DNA from: Oryzicola mucosus
GTDB taxonomy: Bacteria > Pseudomonadota > Alphaproteobacteria > Rhizobiales > Rhizobiaceae
Length of the DNA stretch: 64,000 nt
NCBI RefSeq assembly: GCF_014534685.1
Contig: NZ_JACVVX010000012.1
Location: 1 to 64,000 of the forward strand
Reading direction: 5' to 3'
In this document: in pieces, positions 1 to 8,524 of the stretch
How the letters are laid out: every line of letters starts with the position of its first letter
How positions within the stretch are numbered: position 1 is the first letter of the stretch
Notes under the pieces: generated by a model
Databases searched by the model: none
Told to the model about the DNA's origin: nothing
The model's input: only the letters and a program-made list of their open reading frames with translations
Position numbers and translations under genes: made by a program

Positions 1-22
1 CGAGCTTGAAAAGGCGCTGTAG
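1..22 (+). CDS. 3' end of an upstream gene (partial)
   Basis: An open frame entering from the left edge reads ELEKAL and stops at the TAG at 20-22. The stop overlaps the AGGAG ribosome binding site of the next gene, which starts ten bases later, so the two are probably co-transcribed. Too little is present to assign a product. Confidence 0.45.
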
Positions 23-31
23 GAGCTCCCT

Positions 32-913
32 ATGGATGATCCTGCCCGCCTGATTGCCGACCTCGACGCGCAGGCAAGCCACGCGACGACGAGGACGCTC
101 AATGGAAGTCTCGTCTGGCGGGTCTGGGGCGATGGCGAACCCGTCGTGCTGCTGCATGGTGGCCATGGCTCGTGGAAACACTGGATCGGCAATATTCCGC
201 AGCTTGCCAACAGATACCGGGTCTACGTGCCCAACCTGCCCGGCATGGGAGGATCGGCGCCTGCCGGCGACACGATGGAAGACCTCGCCGCCGCGATTGC
301 CGCTGGCGTGGACGAGCTGGGCATTTCCGGCCGCTATTTTCTTGCGGGATTCTCTCTTGGATCGATGATCGCTGCCTATGTGCTCGACGCTCATCCGGAT
401 CGCGTGCGGCATCTATTCCTCATCGGAACGTCTGGTTTTGGACGGGTCAATATGCTGACCCACTCCCTGAAACGCTGGCAGGAAGTACCCGATCCACTCG
501 CGCGCCGCGCCATACACGCCAACAATCTATCAGTTCTCATGCTTCACAACCCGGAAGCGATAGATCCTTTGTCCATCGCCATCCAAGCCGACAACGTCGA
601 AAACACCATCGTCAACAATCGAAATGCAGCACTCGCAGCGGACATGAAATGCTGCCTCGATCGGCATGCCGGAGCGATCACGGCAATCTGGGGCCGTGAG
701 GACGCGCTCGTGCGCAGGTATCTGGACGAAAGAATAGACTATCTTTCCCGCCGCCGGCCGCCGGGCCGCTCTGTTGTCATCCCGGACGCGGGACACTGGG
801 TGCAGTACGAGGCAGCTGCCGCCGTCAACGCCGTGCTTCTGGAAACCCTCGACGCGAGCGTCGCGACATCGCCGTCTCCCCTCCCCGTTGCGGAAGGAGA
901 GACAAATGCCTGA
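32..913 (+). CDS. alpha/beta-fold hydrolase
   Basis: A cytoplasmic alpha/beta hydrolase of 293 residues with no signal peptide. The oxyanion-hole segment LLHGGHGSW lies at residues 40-48, the nucleophile elbow GFSLGS puts the serine at 108, the acid is likely D224 in WGRED and the histidine H255 in DAGHW. All catalytic elements are therefore present, and esterase, thioesterase or C-C bond hydrolase activity is possible; the substrate cannot be told. The ATG has AGGAG nine bases upstream, overlapping the stop of the preceding gene. Its own stop overlaps the ATG of a decayed crotonase gene at 906, so the ancestral pair was translationally coupled and the hydrolase probably belonged to an acyl-CoA pathway. 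Confidence 0.85.
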   Translation: MDDPARLIADLDAQASHATTRTLNGSLVWRVWGDGEPVVLLHGGHGSWKHWIGNIPQLANRYRVYVPNLPGMGGSAPAGDTMEDLAAAIAAGVDELGISGRYFLAGFSLGSMIAAYVLDAHPDRVRHLFLIGTSGFGRVNMLTHSLKRWQEVPDPLARRAIHANNLSVLMLHNPEAIDPLSIAIQADNVENTIVNNRNAALAADMKCCLDRHAGAITAIWGREDALVRRYLDERIDYLSRRRPPGRSVVIPDAGHWVQYEAAAAVNAVLLETLDASVATSPSPLPVAEGETNA

Positions 914-1240
914 AAGCTGCTCATCCAGCGCGACGGCTCGATTGTGGTGCTGACCTTCAACGGTCCGGACGGCGGAACCTATTTCCATTGCGCTTATGCG
1001 GCTGGCCGACAAACTGGCCGCGCCCGCTTGGTCAGGTACTGGTGGAGGCACGCGAGATCGCAGCCCTTTTCTCGGAGTTTCCGTCGTTCGCCTTGGCGCT
1101 GCTCAAGTCGGCATAGTCATAAGGGCTCGATAACGTGCTGAGGCTGGAACTCGACGTAAAGCCCATTCTCATCGCCGCCGAAGACCATCCTGAAGCCAAG
1201 GCCGCATTTTTAGAAACGCAAGCCGGCCTTCACCGGCGTT
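906..1240 (+). pseudogene. decayed crotonase (enoyl-CoA hydratase/isomerase family)
   Basis: The ATG at 906 has a strong GGAGAG site and overlaps the hydrolase stop. After a frameshift near 915 the sequence reads LLIQRDGSIVVLTFNGPD, a typical crotonase N-terminus. The central 150 or so residues, including the CoA-binding and active-site region, are absent. The typical C-terminal half then follows in other frames: a segment ending FALALLKSA, two in-frame stops near 1113-1120, then LRLELDVKPILIAAEDHPEA and KAAFLE. The match to both ends of the family in the right order, with an internal deletion, frameshifts and stops, marks a non-functional remnant. It also fills the gap between the hydrolase and the convergent SDR. 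Confidence 0.8.
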
Positions 1241-1254
1241 CAGCCGCGTTCGGT

Positions 1255-2007
1255 TCAAGACATGGTAAAACCGCTGTCGACAGGGAGTGTGTGGCCGGTG
1301 ATCCGCGCGGCCTCGTCCGAGGCGAGAAAAAGCGCGGCGTTAGCGATATCCTCAGGCCGGGCATCGCCTAGACGATTGCGGTCGCCGGCTCCGCCTGTCG
1401 GTCGGGCGGCGTCCACCTTCATGGCCCTTTCGGTAAGAGTGCGCGTCGGTGCAACCGCATTGACCCGGATTTTATCCTCGGCCAGTTGGAGGGCCAGCGC
1501 ACGCGTCAGCGCGATGATCCCGCCTTTGGCGGAGCTGTAAGCATCGATATTGCTTAAGCCGACAAGACCCGCGATAGACGTCGTGTTAACGATCGCGCCA
1601 CCGCCGGCCGCCCGGAGTTGAGGGATGGCAGCGCGGCACATCAGCCAGGTGCCGAAGAGATTGAGCTGTAGAGTCTTCCAGAAGACGTCTATGTCGCCGC
1701 GCTCGGTTGGGCTGTCGCCGGCAAGGGAAGCGCCAGCATTGTTGTAGAGGATATCGATCCGGCCGTAGGTCGAGACGGCAGCTCTAACGGCAGCCTCAAC
1801 GCTGTCGGGATCCGTGATGTCCGTATGGACGAAGGTCGCATCCCGTCCGGCTTTCGCCTGCTGCTCAGTTGCGTCACGACCAAAATCGCCGTTCACTTCG
1901 GCGATTACGACCTGTGCGCCCTCGCGAGCAAAAATGTCGACGGCGGAACGGCCAATCCCTGCCCCGCCCCCCGTGATGATCGCGACTTTCCCCTCCAGTC
2001 TTGCCAT
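1255..2007 (-). CDS. short-chain dehydrogenase/reductase (classical SDR)
   Basis: A 250-residue classical SDR that oxidises or reduces a hydroxyl/keto group with a nicotinamide cofactor. The Rossmann motif TGGGAGIG is at residues 12-19, NNAG at 89-92, catalytic Ser144, Tyr157 and Lys161 (YSSAK). Glu37 after the second beta strand favours NAD(H) over NADP(H). The start has GGGAGGAAG just upstream. It lies 23 bases downstream of the crotonase gene at 2031-2819 on the same strand, so the two probably form an operon handling a hydroxyacyl-CoA or a related alcohol. The substrate is not determinable. Confidence 0.88.
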   Translation of the reverse strand: MARLEGKVAIITGGGAGIGRSAVDIFAREGAQVVIAEVNGDFGRDATEQQAKAGRDATFVHTDITDPDSVEAAVRAAVSTYGRIDILYNNAGASLAGDSPTERGDIDVFWKTLQLNLFGTWLMCRAAIPQLRAAGGGAIVNTTSIAGLVGLSNIDAYSSAKGGIIALTRALALQLAEDKIRVNAVAPTRTLTERAMKVDAARPTGGAGDRNRLGDARPEDIANAALFLASDEAARITGHTLPVDSGFTMS

Positions 2008-2030
2008 GGCTTCCTCCCAATGCGTTGGCG

Positions 2031-2819
2031 TCAGCGCCCCTTGAACACAGGCCGCCGCTTTTCCTGGAAGGCATTAACGGCCTCCGTATGGTCTTCGCTG
2101 ACTGCAAGGCGGATCTGGTGGAACGCCTCAAGGTCCAGAACGTCTTGTAGCGTGCCCGTCTCTGCCGCCCGGAAATTCCGCTTGATGTATCCGTGGGCAA
2201 GCACCGCGCCATCCGCAAAGGTCCTTGCGAATGCACGAGTCTCCGCAACCAGCGCATCGTCCTCAACAACCTTCGAGACAATTCCCAGCGAAAGCGCGCG
2301 CTCCGCATCCAGCTTCTCGGAGGTCAGGAAAAGCTCCTTCGCTTTGCTGGGACCGAGCAGGCGCGTCAGGAAATAGGTGCCGCCGAAATCGCCAGCAAAA
2401 CCGACGGTAACGAAACTGGTGACGAATTTCGCGGAACGCGCCGCGAGGCGAAAATCGCAGGCGAGCGAAAGCGCGAAACCGGCCCCCGCCGCTACCCCGT
2501 TGACCATGGCGATCGTCACCTTCGGAAATTCGTAGAGAACGCGTGAAAGTTCGTGGCGCCGACGAAGCAAACCGACACGGTCTTCGTAAGACATCGGATT
2601 GGCGTTGCCCTTCATCGCCTTGACATCGCCGCCGGCACTGAAGGCGCGCCCCGCGCCGGTAAGGATAACGACGCGGATCGCAGGGTCCTGGGCGATTTTT
2701 TCGAGGTCTTCGATCAACGGAAAGATGATGCTGTCGTTGATGGCGTTAAGGACCTCCGGGCGGTTCAACGTCACGGTCGCGATGCCGTCCTCCACCGCAA
2801 TATTGTAGCTCTGGGTCAT
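2031..2819 (-). CDS. crotonase-family protein (enoyl-CoA hydratase/isomerase)
   Basis: A 262-residue crotonase with the acyl-CoA oxyanion segments GAGRAFSAGGD near residue 55 and NGVAAGAGFA near 100, and the C-terminal SEDHTEAVNAF and EKRRPVF ends. At the positions of rat enoyl-CoA hydratase Glu144 and Glu164 it has Ala and Phe, so classical hydration is doubtful; an Asp occurs in the GDFGG loop, as in PaaG-type isomerases. Acyl-CoA double-bond isomerisation or another crotonase reaction is as likely as hydration. The start has GGGAGG five bases upstream. It is the first gene of a minus-strand pair with the SDR at 1255-2007 and is divergent from the SDR pair at 3010. Confidence 0.85.
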   Translation of the reverse strand: MTQSYNIAVEDGIATVTLNRPEVLNAINDSIIFPLIEDLEKIAQDPAIRVVILTGAGRAFSAGGDVKAMKGNANPMSYEDRVGLLRRRHELSRVLYEFPKVTIAMVNGVAAGAGFALSLACDFRLAARSAKFVTSFVTVGFAGDFGGTYFLTRLLGPSKAKELFLTSEKLDAERALSLGIVSKVVEDDALVAETRAFARTFADGAVLAHGYIKRNFRAAETGTLQDVLDLEAFHQIRLAVSEDHTEAVNAFQEKRRPVFKGR

Positions 2820-2920
2820 GGTACCTCCCTATTCGAACCTTCATTTTGCGGAATCCGGAACTGGAACCGAAGGCTTTTTCGATAGCAAACATATATGCGT
2901 CGTTGCCGCAGAATGGATGG

Positions 2921-2992
2921 ACAACAGATCATCGCTCCGGCCATGAACGAGGATAATTTTGGCCGCCCCACGCGGCCTTCATGATCTGTTGT
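2921..2992. repeat. 12-bp perfect inverted repeat in the divergent promoter region
   Basis: The arms ACAACAGATCAT (2921-2932) and ATGATCTGTTGT (2981-2992) are perfect reverse complements separated by 48 bases. Within the spacer GGCCGC (2961-2966) and GCGGCC (2972-2977) form a second, inner stem. The right arm ends about 17 bases before the ATG at 3010, so the structure lies in the leader of the plus-strand SDR operon and in the upstream region of the minus-strand crotonase. It could be paired operator half-sites or an RNA hairpin; which one cannot be told from sequence. Confidence 0.55.
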
Positions 2993-3009
2993 TCGAGGAG
3001 ACGCTGCTG

Positions 3010-3912
3010 ATGACGATACGCTTTGACGGCCGGGTGGCCATCGTGACAGGTGCCGGCGCGGGTCTTGGCCGGGCCCATGCGCATCTTCTAGCCGCTCACG
3101 GGGCGAAGGTGGTGGTCAACGATCCCGGCGGCAGCGTCGATGGGAAGGGTGGCGACGGAGCCGCCGCCGACAAAGTTGTGGCCGAGATCACGGCTGCCGG
3201 TGGCGAAGCCGTCGCCAATTATGCAAGCGTATCGGATCGCGAGGGCGCTGCTTCCATCGTCCAGACCGCGATCGACGCCTTTGGAAAGATCGACATCGTC
3301 GTCAACAATGCCGGCATCCTGCGTGACAAGAGCTTCGTCAAGATGACGCTCGAGGAATTCGAGATCGTCCTGAACGTTCACCTTCTTGGAACCGTTTACG
3401 TCACCAAGGCGGCTTGGCCGCATCTCTTGGAGCAGAAATACGGCCGCGTTGTCTTCACGAGTTCCGGTTCCGGCCTCGTCGGCTCCTACGGACAATCAAA
3501 CTATGGCGCCGCCAAAACCGGCATGATGGGGCTGATGAACAACTTGAAGTTCGAAGGGGCCAAGTCGAACATCAAGGTCAACATGATTTCGCCGGTCGCC
3601 GGCACCCGTATGACCGAAGGCATCATCGAGCAGAAGCTCTTTGATCTGTCCAAGCCTGAACAGGTGTCGCCGGCGGTCGCCTGGCTCTCCAGCGAGGAAT
3701 GCGACGTCAACGGCGAGATCGTAGCAGCCGGCGCGGGCTATTTCACGGTGCTGAAATTGATGAAGGGAAAGGGGCACGTGGTCGATCCCTCGCATGTTGC
3801 GACGCTCGAAGACTTCGTCAACAACAAGGACAAGATCTTCGACCTTTCGGAGGCGAAGCCCTACAACAGCACGCTCGACGACGAGACCAAGAAGTTTCTC
3901 GGATTGATGTGA
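3010..3912 (+). CDS. short-chain dehydrogenase related to peroxisomal multifunctional enzyme (HSD17B4-like) 3-hydroxyacyl-CoA dehydrogenases
   Basis: An SDR of 300 residues, longer than the usual 250. The cofactor motif TGAGAGLGRAH is at residues 13-23, the stretch NDPGGS at 38-43 is characteristic of HSD17B4/FOX2-like 3-hydroxyacyl-CoA dehydrogenases, NNAG is at 99-102, and the active-site Tyr165 and Lys169 (YGAAK) are intact with a serine cluster at 151-154. By family it probably oxidises a 3-hydroxyacyl-CoA or a steroid-like hydroxyl group with NAD. The ATG at 3010 is preferred over an upstream ATG at 2959 because of the GAGGAG at 2996-3001 and because family homology starts here. It is followed after seven bases by a second SDR. 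Confidence 0.85.
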   Translation: MTIRFDGRVAIVTGAGAGLGRAHAHLLAAHGAKVVVNDPGGSVDGKGGDGAAADKVVAEITAAGGEAVANYASVSDREGAASIVQTAIDAFGKIDIVVNNAGILRDKSFVKMTLEEFEIVLNVHLLGTVYVTKAAWPHLLEQKYGRVVFTSSGSGLVGSYGQSNYGAAKTGMMGLMNNLKFEGAKSNIKVNMISPVAGTRMTEGIIEQKLFDLSKPEQVSPAVAWLSSEECDVNGEIVAAGAGYFTVLKLMKGKGHVVDPSHVATLEDFVNNKDKIFDLSEAKPYNSTLDDETKKFLGLM

Positions 3913-3919
3913 GGACAGG

Positions 3920-4672
3920 ATGACCGAGGAAGGAAAAGGCCGAGCTATCATCACAGGCGGGGCGACGGGCATCGGACTGGGGATCGCCAAGCGTCTCAAG
4001 GCTGATGGCTTCGACATTACGATCGTCTCGCGGGACAAAGCGAAGCTGGAGGCCGCCTGCGCCGAAATCGGCGCCGGTGTAGATTACATCGTTGCCGACG
4101 TCAGCGAGCGGGCGGGCGTCAAGGTGCTGGCCGCTGACATTGGCCGCCGCTACGGACAGATCGTGGCTCTCATCAACAATGCCGGCATCATGAAAACGAC
4201 ATCGCTGGAAACACCGTCGGAGGACATGGACCGGATATGGGACGAGACCTTCGCCGTGAATCTGAAGGGGACAATGATGGTTTCCCAGGAGCTGGCGCCG
4301 ATTATCCGCTCGCCTGGCGGCCGTATCATCAACCTGTCTTCGACCGTTTCCTACAATGGCGGCAGTGTTCCCGGACTGCTCGCTTACAGCGCATCCAAGG
4401 CAGGCCTTAACGGGCTGACCATGGCGCTCGCCCGCGAACTTGCCGCGCGCGATATCACCGTCAACGCGGTCGCGCCCGGCATGATCGAGGATACCGGTCT
4501 AACGGGCACCTTCGATGAGGCGCGGAAGGCTCGCATCAAGCAGATCCTGCCGCTCGGACGGCCCGGTCTCCCCTTCGAGGTTGCAGCGGCGGTGTCGTAC
4601 CTCGCCTCCCCCGAGGCAGGCTACGTTACCGGGTCGGTCATGTCGGTCAATGGCGGCTGGATATTTCGGTAG
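3920..4672 (+). CDS. short-chain dehydrogenase/reductase (classical SDR)
   Basis: A 250-residue classical SDR with TGGATGIG at 12-19, NNAG at 86-89, serines at 140-141, and Tyr156/Lys160 (YSASK). Arg38 at the end of beta strand 2 suggests NADP(H), as in FabG-like 3-oxoacyl reductases. The GAGGACAGG ribosome site overlaps the end of the preceding SDR, so the two form an operon with potentially different cofactor preferences. It ends in a 162-base convergent gap (4673-4834) in which no clear terminator was seen. Confidence 0.87.
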   Translation: MTEEGKGRAIITGGATGIGLGIAKRLKADGFDITIVSRDKAKLEAACAEIGAGVDYIVADVSERAGVKVLAADIGRRYGQIVALINNAGIMKTTSLETPSEDMDRIWDETFAVNLKGTMMVSQELAPIIRSPGGRIINLSSTVSYNGGSVPGLLAYSASKAGLNGLTMALARELAARDITVNAVAPGMIEDTGLTGTFDEARKARIKQILPLGRPGLPFEVAAAVSYLASPEAGYVTGSVMSVNGGWIFR

Positions 4673-4834
4673 GCCGTAGCCCCCTCACCGTCCAGGTTAC
4701 AAGGATCCCTCGGTTCATCATTGCATGCGTCTTCCATCGTAGGCTTCCCGGATCACTCCTTAACGAGCCAGGAGATCAAGCTCGGCGGTAAGCGTAAGTT
4801 CCGTAAACACATTTCTGAGCGCCGTGTCTGCCGT

Positions 4835-5908
4835 TCACTCCCCGCTTCTTTCGGGGAAGATTCCGTTCAATCGGGCCAATGCATCTTCTGCCTCCGTAAT
4901 AATGCGTCGGATGATTTCCGCCACTTCCAACGTGTCGTGGATGAGGCCGATACTCTGCCCAGCGTGGACGGTTCCTTGTCCGACATCTCCCTCGAAGCTC
5001 AGCTTGTTGTAGCGCTGCATAGACGCCATGCTGATCATCTCAAATACGCGTTTGGGACCTTGGCGGACAGCGTCGAGCGCAACTCGGGTAAGCGGAATGT
5101 CCATCTCCCTCGCGATTTGAAACGAATAGAGAAGAGCGTGAAATGGATTAACTTGTGATCTCAATATCTTTTCGGCCTGTTCGGTACGCATCAGCCGGTT
5201 GGGCGAGCCACCGAATTTTTCCGAAATCAGCGTGTCATGTACGTCTCTTTCGATCGCTGCCTTCTTGAAGTTCTCGTGCCATGTGCTCTCGGTGGCCGTT
5301 GCGAAGCGGGTACCGAGCGAAACGCCGCTAGCGCCGAGCGCAAGCGCTCCAAGAAGGCCCGCGCCGCTGGTGACCCCTCCAGCGGCGATGACCGGGATAT
5401 CGAGCAGTTCGGCGAGGCGCGGCACGAGAACGAAAGTCCCGATCTCGCCTGCATGACCGGCGGCCTCATAGCCGGTGGCAATGATGGCATCCGCACCGCG
5501 TTCCTGTGCGCTGCGTGCGAGTTTGACCGAATTCACCGACGCAATCGTTTTTCCCCCATAGCGCGTTGCGCCCTCAGCGATCCAGTCGCCGCGACCCATT
5601 GAGTAGTTGATCACAGGCACCTGCTCCTTCAGGGCCAATTTCGCGTTGTCTACTGCGTTCGGCATGGCGAGCGGGCAATTTATGCCGAACGGCTTCTCCG
5701 TCAATTCCCGGATTTCGCGAATCTGGTCCGCCACCACCGATGGAGGCTGAACACCAGCGCCAAGTATGCCGAGGCCGCCTGCGTTCGAGACTGCGGCCAC
5801 CATTTTTGGCAGCGACACCCATCCCATTCCTGCGTTGATGATAGGGAAGCGGATACCCATGAGATCGGTAAAATCCGTTCGAATTGTTTTAGCTGGGGCC
5901 TGCTGCAT
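4835..5908 (-). CDS. nitronate monooxygenase-like FMN enzyme (2-nitropropane dioxygenase family)
   Basis: A TIM-barrel flavoprotein of 357 residues from the ATG at 5908. The N-terminal segment IRFPIINAGMGW, the SNAGGLGILG motif, the GYEAAGHAGE motif with the presumed catalytic His, and the glycine-rich phosphate-binding loops AAGGV and GTRF are all seen. Members oxidise alkyl nitronates with FMN and O2, but many homologues in acyl-CoA clusters act as enoyl-type reductases or have unknown roles. A GAGGC site precedes the chosen start; a longer form from 6043 would add 45 residues without family similarity. It is divergent from the CoA transferase at 6154, across a 245-base gap in which no operator was recognised. 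Confidence 0.8.
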   Translation of the reverse strand: MQQAPAKTIRTDFTDLMGIRFPIINAGMGWVSLPKMVAAVSNAGGLGILGAGVQPPSVVADQIREIRELTEKPFGINCPLAMPNAVDNAKLALKEQVPVINYSMGRGDWIAEGATRYGGKTIASVNSVKLARSAQERGADAIIATGYEAAGHAGEIGTFVLVPRLAELLDIPVIAAGGVTSGAGLLGALALGASGVSLGTRFATATESTWHENFKKAAIERDVHDTLISEKFGGSPNRLMRTEQAEKILRSQVNPFHALLYSFQIAREMDIPLTRVALDAVRQGPKRVFEMISMASMQRYNKLSFEGDVGQGTVHAGQSIGLIHDTLEVAEIIRRIITEAEDALARLNGIFPERSGE

Positions 5909-6153
5909 GGATTTTGCCTCAAGGAACGGAAGCACGCGCAATTCCGTCCACTGGACTTGCCGATAAATTGTCTCGCGTACCCGGTGAGCACCTAACACGA
6001 GGCTTTCGTTCCAAGAAGGAAGTGCCCGCGGTGGAACGGCCATTCCAGCTTTTTAGCACGTACATGACATTTCAGCGGCAGGCTGCCAAACATATTGAGC
6101 CCGTCAAACCGACCTTGTTACCATGCAGGCGGTATAAACACGGAAAAGAACAC

Positions 6154-8472
6154 ATGGCCATCGAGAGAGCCGGAACGCTCAGCGGCCTTCGCGTCATCGA
6201 CTTCGGGCAGTATATCGCCGGTCCGCTTGCGGCTATGCAACTTGCCGATCATGGGGCAGACGTAATCCGCATCGAGCCCCCGGGTGGGCCGCGCTGGAAA
6301 ACACCTGCCAATGCCATGTGGAATCGAGGCAAACGATCAATCGTCCTCGATCTGAAAAATACCGACGACATCGAAACCGCGCTCCGCCTGATTGCTAGGG
6401 CTGACGTCGTGATCGAGAATTTCCGCCCCGGCGTGATGACACGTCTCGGCCTCGCTCCGGAAACCTTGCTCGCCGAGCATCCGAGCCTCGTGTGGTGCAG
6501 TCTACCCGGATTTGGTAGCGACGATGCACGCGCTCAGATACCTGCCTGGGAAGGCCTGCTCGGTGCCGCGACCGGAAATTTCATGCTGAAGGCGCAAAGA
6601 CTGCGCACGGATGCGGGCCGGCGGGAGCTAGCGCCAGATGATGGGCGGCCGATCTACACGATGACGCCGGTATCCTCTGTCTTCGCAGGCTGCATGGGTG
6701 CTCTTAGCGTCGCCATGGCGCTCGTGGCTCGGCAGAGGGACGGACGGGGGCAGCATATAGAAGTGCCGCTCTTCGACGCGACTTTCGCCGCTATCGGCAG
6801 TCCGCGCTGGAAGGGCTTGCCGGGTACGCCATGGGTGAGGAGCTATGAGTGCGCCGATGGCCGCTGGCTCGACATGCTCTGCTATCATGCAAAGCACGTC
6901 AGAGCCTTTGCCAACGGGGCGGGAGTTGAGGACTGGCTCGACCAGCCTTTCGTCAACAACATTAACAAGGTGTTTCGCACCGATGCTGCCAAGGTCCGAG
7001 TTTTGCTGGCGCGGATGGAGGCGCTGTTCAGGACGCGGCCGGCTGAGCAGTGGGAAAAGATTCTAACGTGCGCCGGCGTTCCGATCGCCATGGTTCGCAC
7101 AAGTGCGGAGTGGATGGAACTGCCGCAGGCTCGTGAATCCGGTTGCATCGTCGCGCTTGAGGACAAGCAGCTTGGGCCAATGCTGCAGCCCGGGATCCAA
7201 GCCGGTCTCAGCCTGTCGCCGGGCCTCATTGCTGGGCCGGCACCTGCGCCGGACCAGCATCGCAGTGAGATTTTGAAAGAACTGGACACCCCACCCGCAC
7301 GTGCGCTCCCCCTGACTGCGGAACCGGATACCAGGCCGCCGCTCGCCGGCTTGCGTCTGGTCGATCTCGGCTCAGTTCTCGTCGGTCCCGCTTGTGGCCG
7401 GACGCTCGCCGAGTTCGGCGCGGAAGTCATAAAAATCGACGATCCGAATGGCGTTGGCGCTGGACCGGATGTCAATCGCGGCAAGCGCAGCATGTTCCTG
7501 GATCTGACGAAGTCCGGTTCCAAGGAGGTGCTTGAGCGACTCAGCTTAGACTGCGATCTCTTTCTGCAGAATTTCCGCCCCGGCGTCGCTGAGAAGATGG
7601 GCATTGGTTACGACCAGATCCGCAAGCGAAATCCTGATGCGATCTATATTTCCTATACGCTCTACGGTGCCTCCGGCGATTGGGCGTGGCGACCGGGCTA
7701 TGAAAATCAGGCGCAGGCCGCGACGGGAATGATGGATCGCTTTGGCGATGGCATTCCGGCAATGGAGCCCTTTCCGATCAACGACTATGGCACGGCCTTG
7801 ACAGGCTCGTTCGGCGTCGCCCTCGCTGTCTATCACCGCAACCGGATGCGGAGCGAGCGCCGGCAGGGCTGCGGGCAGCATGTCTCGACGGGGCTGGTCT
7901 TCACGGCCTCGCTTCTTCAGTCCATTGTGATGAACACATATGCTGGCAAGCGGTGGGACGAGCCGCGCGGGCAAGAGAAACTCGGCAGTGGGCCACTCGA
8001 CAGATCTTACCGGACTGCCGACGGATGGATGTTTCTTGCCGCGCGCGAAAACCAGATCGACGCCCTGGCCCGGGTCCCGGGGCTGGAGGAATTGGCGGAG
8101 ATCGCTCCGGGAGAGCGGGAGCCGTTTTTGGAATCACGCCTCGCGCTCGATAACACGGCCAACTGGACGGCACGGCTTCTGGCTCTCGATATCGGTGCAT
8201 ATGCGCTGAGCACGGTTGCCGAGGTGATGGCCGACCCCCGCGCGGCCAGGAGGGGCATATACCTGGACCGTGCCCATCCCGATGGCGGACGAAGTGTAAC
8301 CATCGGACCCATTCCGAAACTGTCCCATACACCGACGGTGGCCGGCCAACCGCTACGCCCTTCGATGGAAGGACCGTCTATCCTTGAGGAGATCGGATTC
8401 GATCCGGCGCCTCTTCTAGAGTCCGGGGGCGTGCTGGTGACGCCTCCGGCGCTCGCCGTTGGCGGCGATTGA
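6154..8472 (+). CDS. tandem-domain class III (CaiB/BaiF) CoA transferase
   Basis: A 772-residue protein made of two complete CaiB/BaiF domains, about residues 1-385 and 390-772, each with the DFGQYIAGP/DLGSVLVGP start, the RGKRS nucleotide-loop motif and the NFRPGV motif. Class III enzymes move CoA between carboxylic acids through an aspartyl-anhydride intermediate. Domain 1 keeps the catalytic Asp (D208 in EVPLFD). In domain 2 the same position is Phe583, so it is probably non-catalytic and structural, since these enzymes work as interlocked dimers. Usual family length is about 400, so this is a natural fusion. The ribosome site is weak (GGAAAAGAA). It begins a plus-strand run with three crotonases. 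Confidence 0.85.
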   Translation: MAIERAGTLSGLRVIDFGQYIAGPLAAMQLADHGADVIRIEPPGGPRWKTPANAMWNRGKRSIVLDLKNTDDIETALRLIARADVVIENFRPGVMTRLGLAPETLLAEHPSLVWCSLPGFGSDDARAQIPAWEGLLGAATGNFMLKAQRLRTDAGRRELAPDDGRPIYTMTPVSSVFAGCMGALSVAMALVARQRDGRGQHIEVPLFDATFAAIGSPRWKGLPGTPWVRSYECADGRWLDMLCYHAKHVRAFANGAGVEDWLDQPFVNNINKVFRTDAAKVRVLLARMEALFRTRPAEQWEKILTCAGVPIAMVRTSAEWMELPQARESGCIVALEDKQLGPMLQPGIQAGLSLSPGLIAGPAPAPDQHRSEILKELDTPPARALPLTAEPDTRPPLAGLRLVDLGSVLVGPACGRTLAEFGAEVIKIDDPNGVGAGPDVNRGKRSMFLDLTKSGSKEVLERLSLDCDLFLQNFRPGVAEKMGIGYDQIRKRNPDAIYISYTLYGASGDWAWRPGYENQAQAATGMMDRFGDGIPAMEPFPINDYGTALTGSFGVALAVYHRNRMRSERRQGCGQHVSTGLVFTASLLQSIVMNTYAGKRWDEPRGQEKLGSGPLDRSYRTADGWMFLAARENQIDALARVPGLEELAEIAPGEREPFLESRLALDNTANWTARLLALDIGAYALSTVAEVMADPRAARRGIYLDRAHPDGGRSVTIGPIPKLSHTPTVAGQPLRPSMEGPSILEEIGFDPAPLLESGGVLVTPPALAVGGD

Positions 8473-8524
8473 ACCCTGAACCATTAGATTTCGATCATTT
8501 GATCATACTGCAGAAGGAACGAGA

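Noticed and set aside
8489-8512. GATCA-TT-TGATC small repeat before the crotonase at 8525
   Set aside because: Only five-base arms; such repeats are expected by chance and nothing else supports regulation there.
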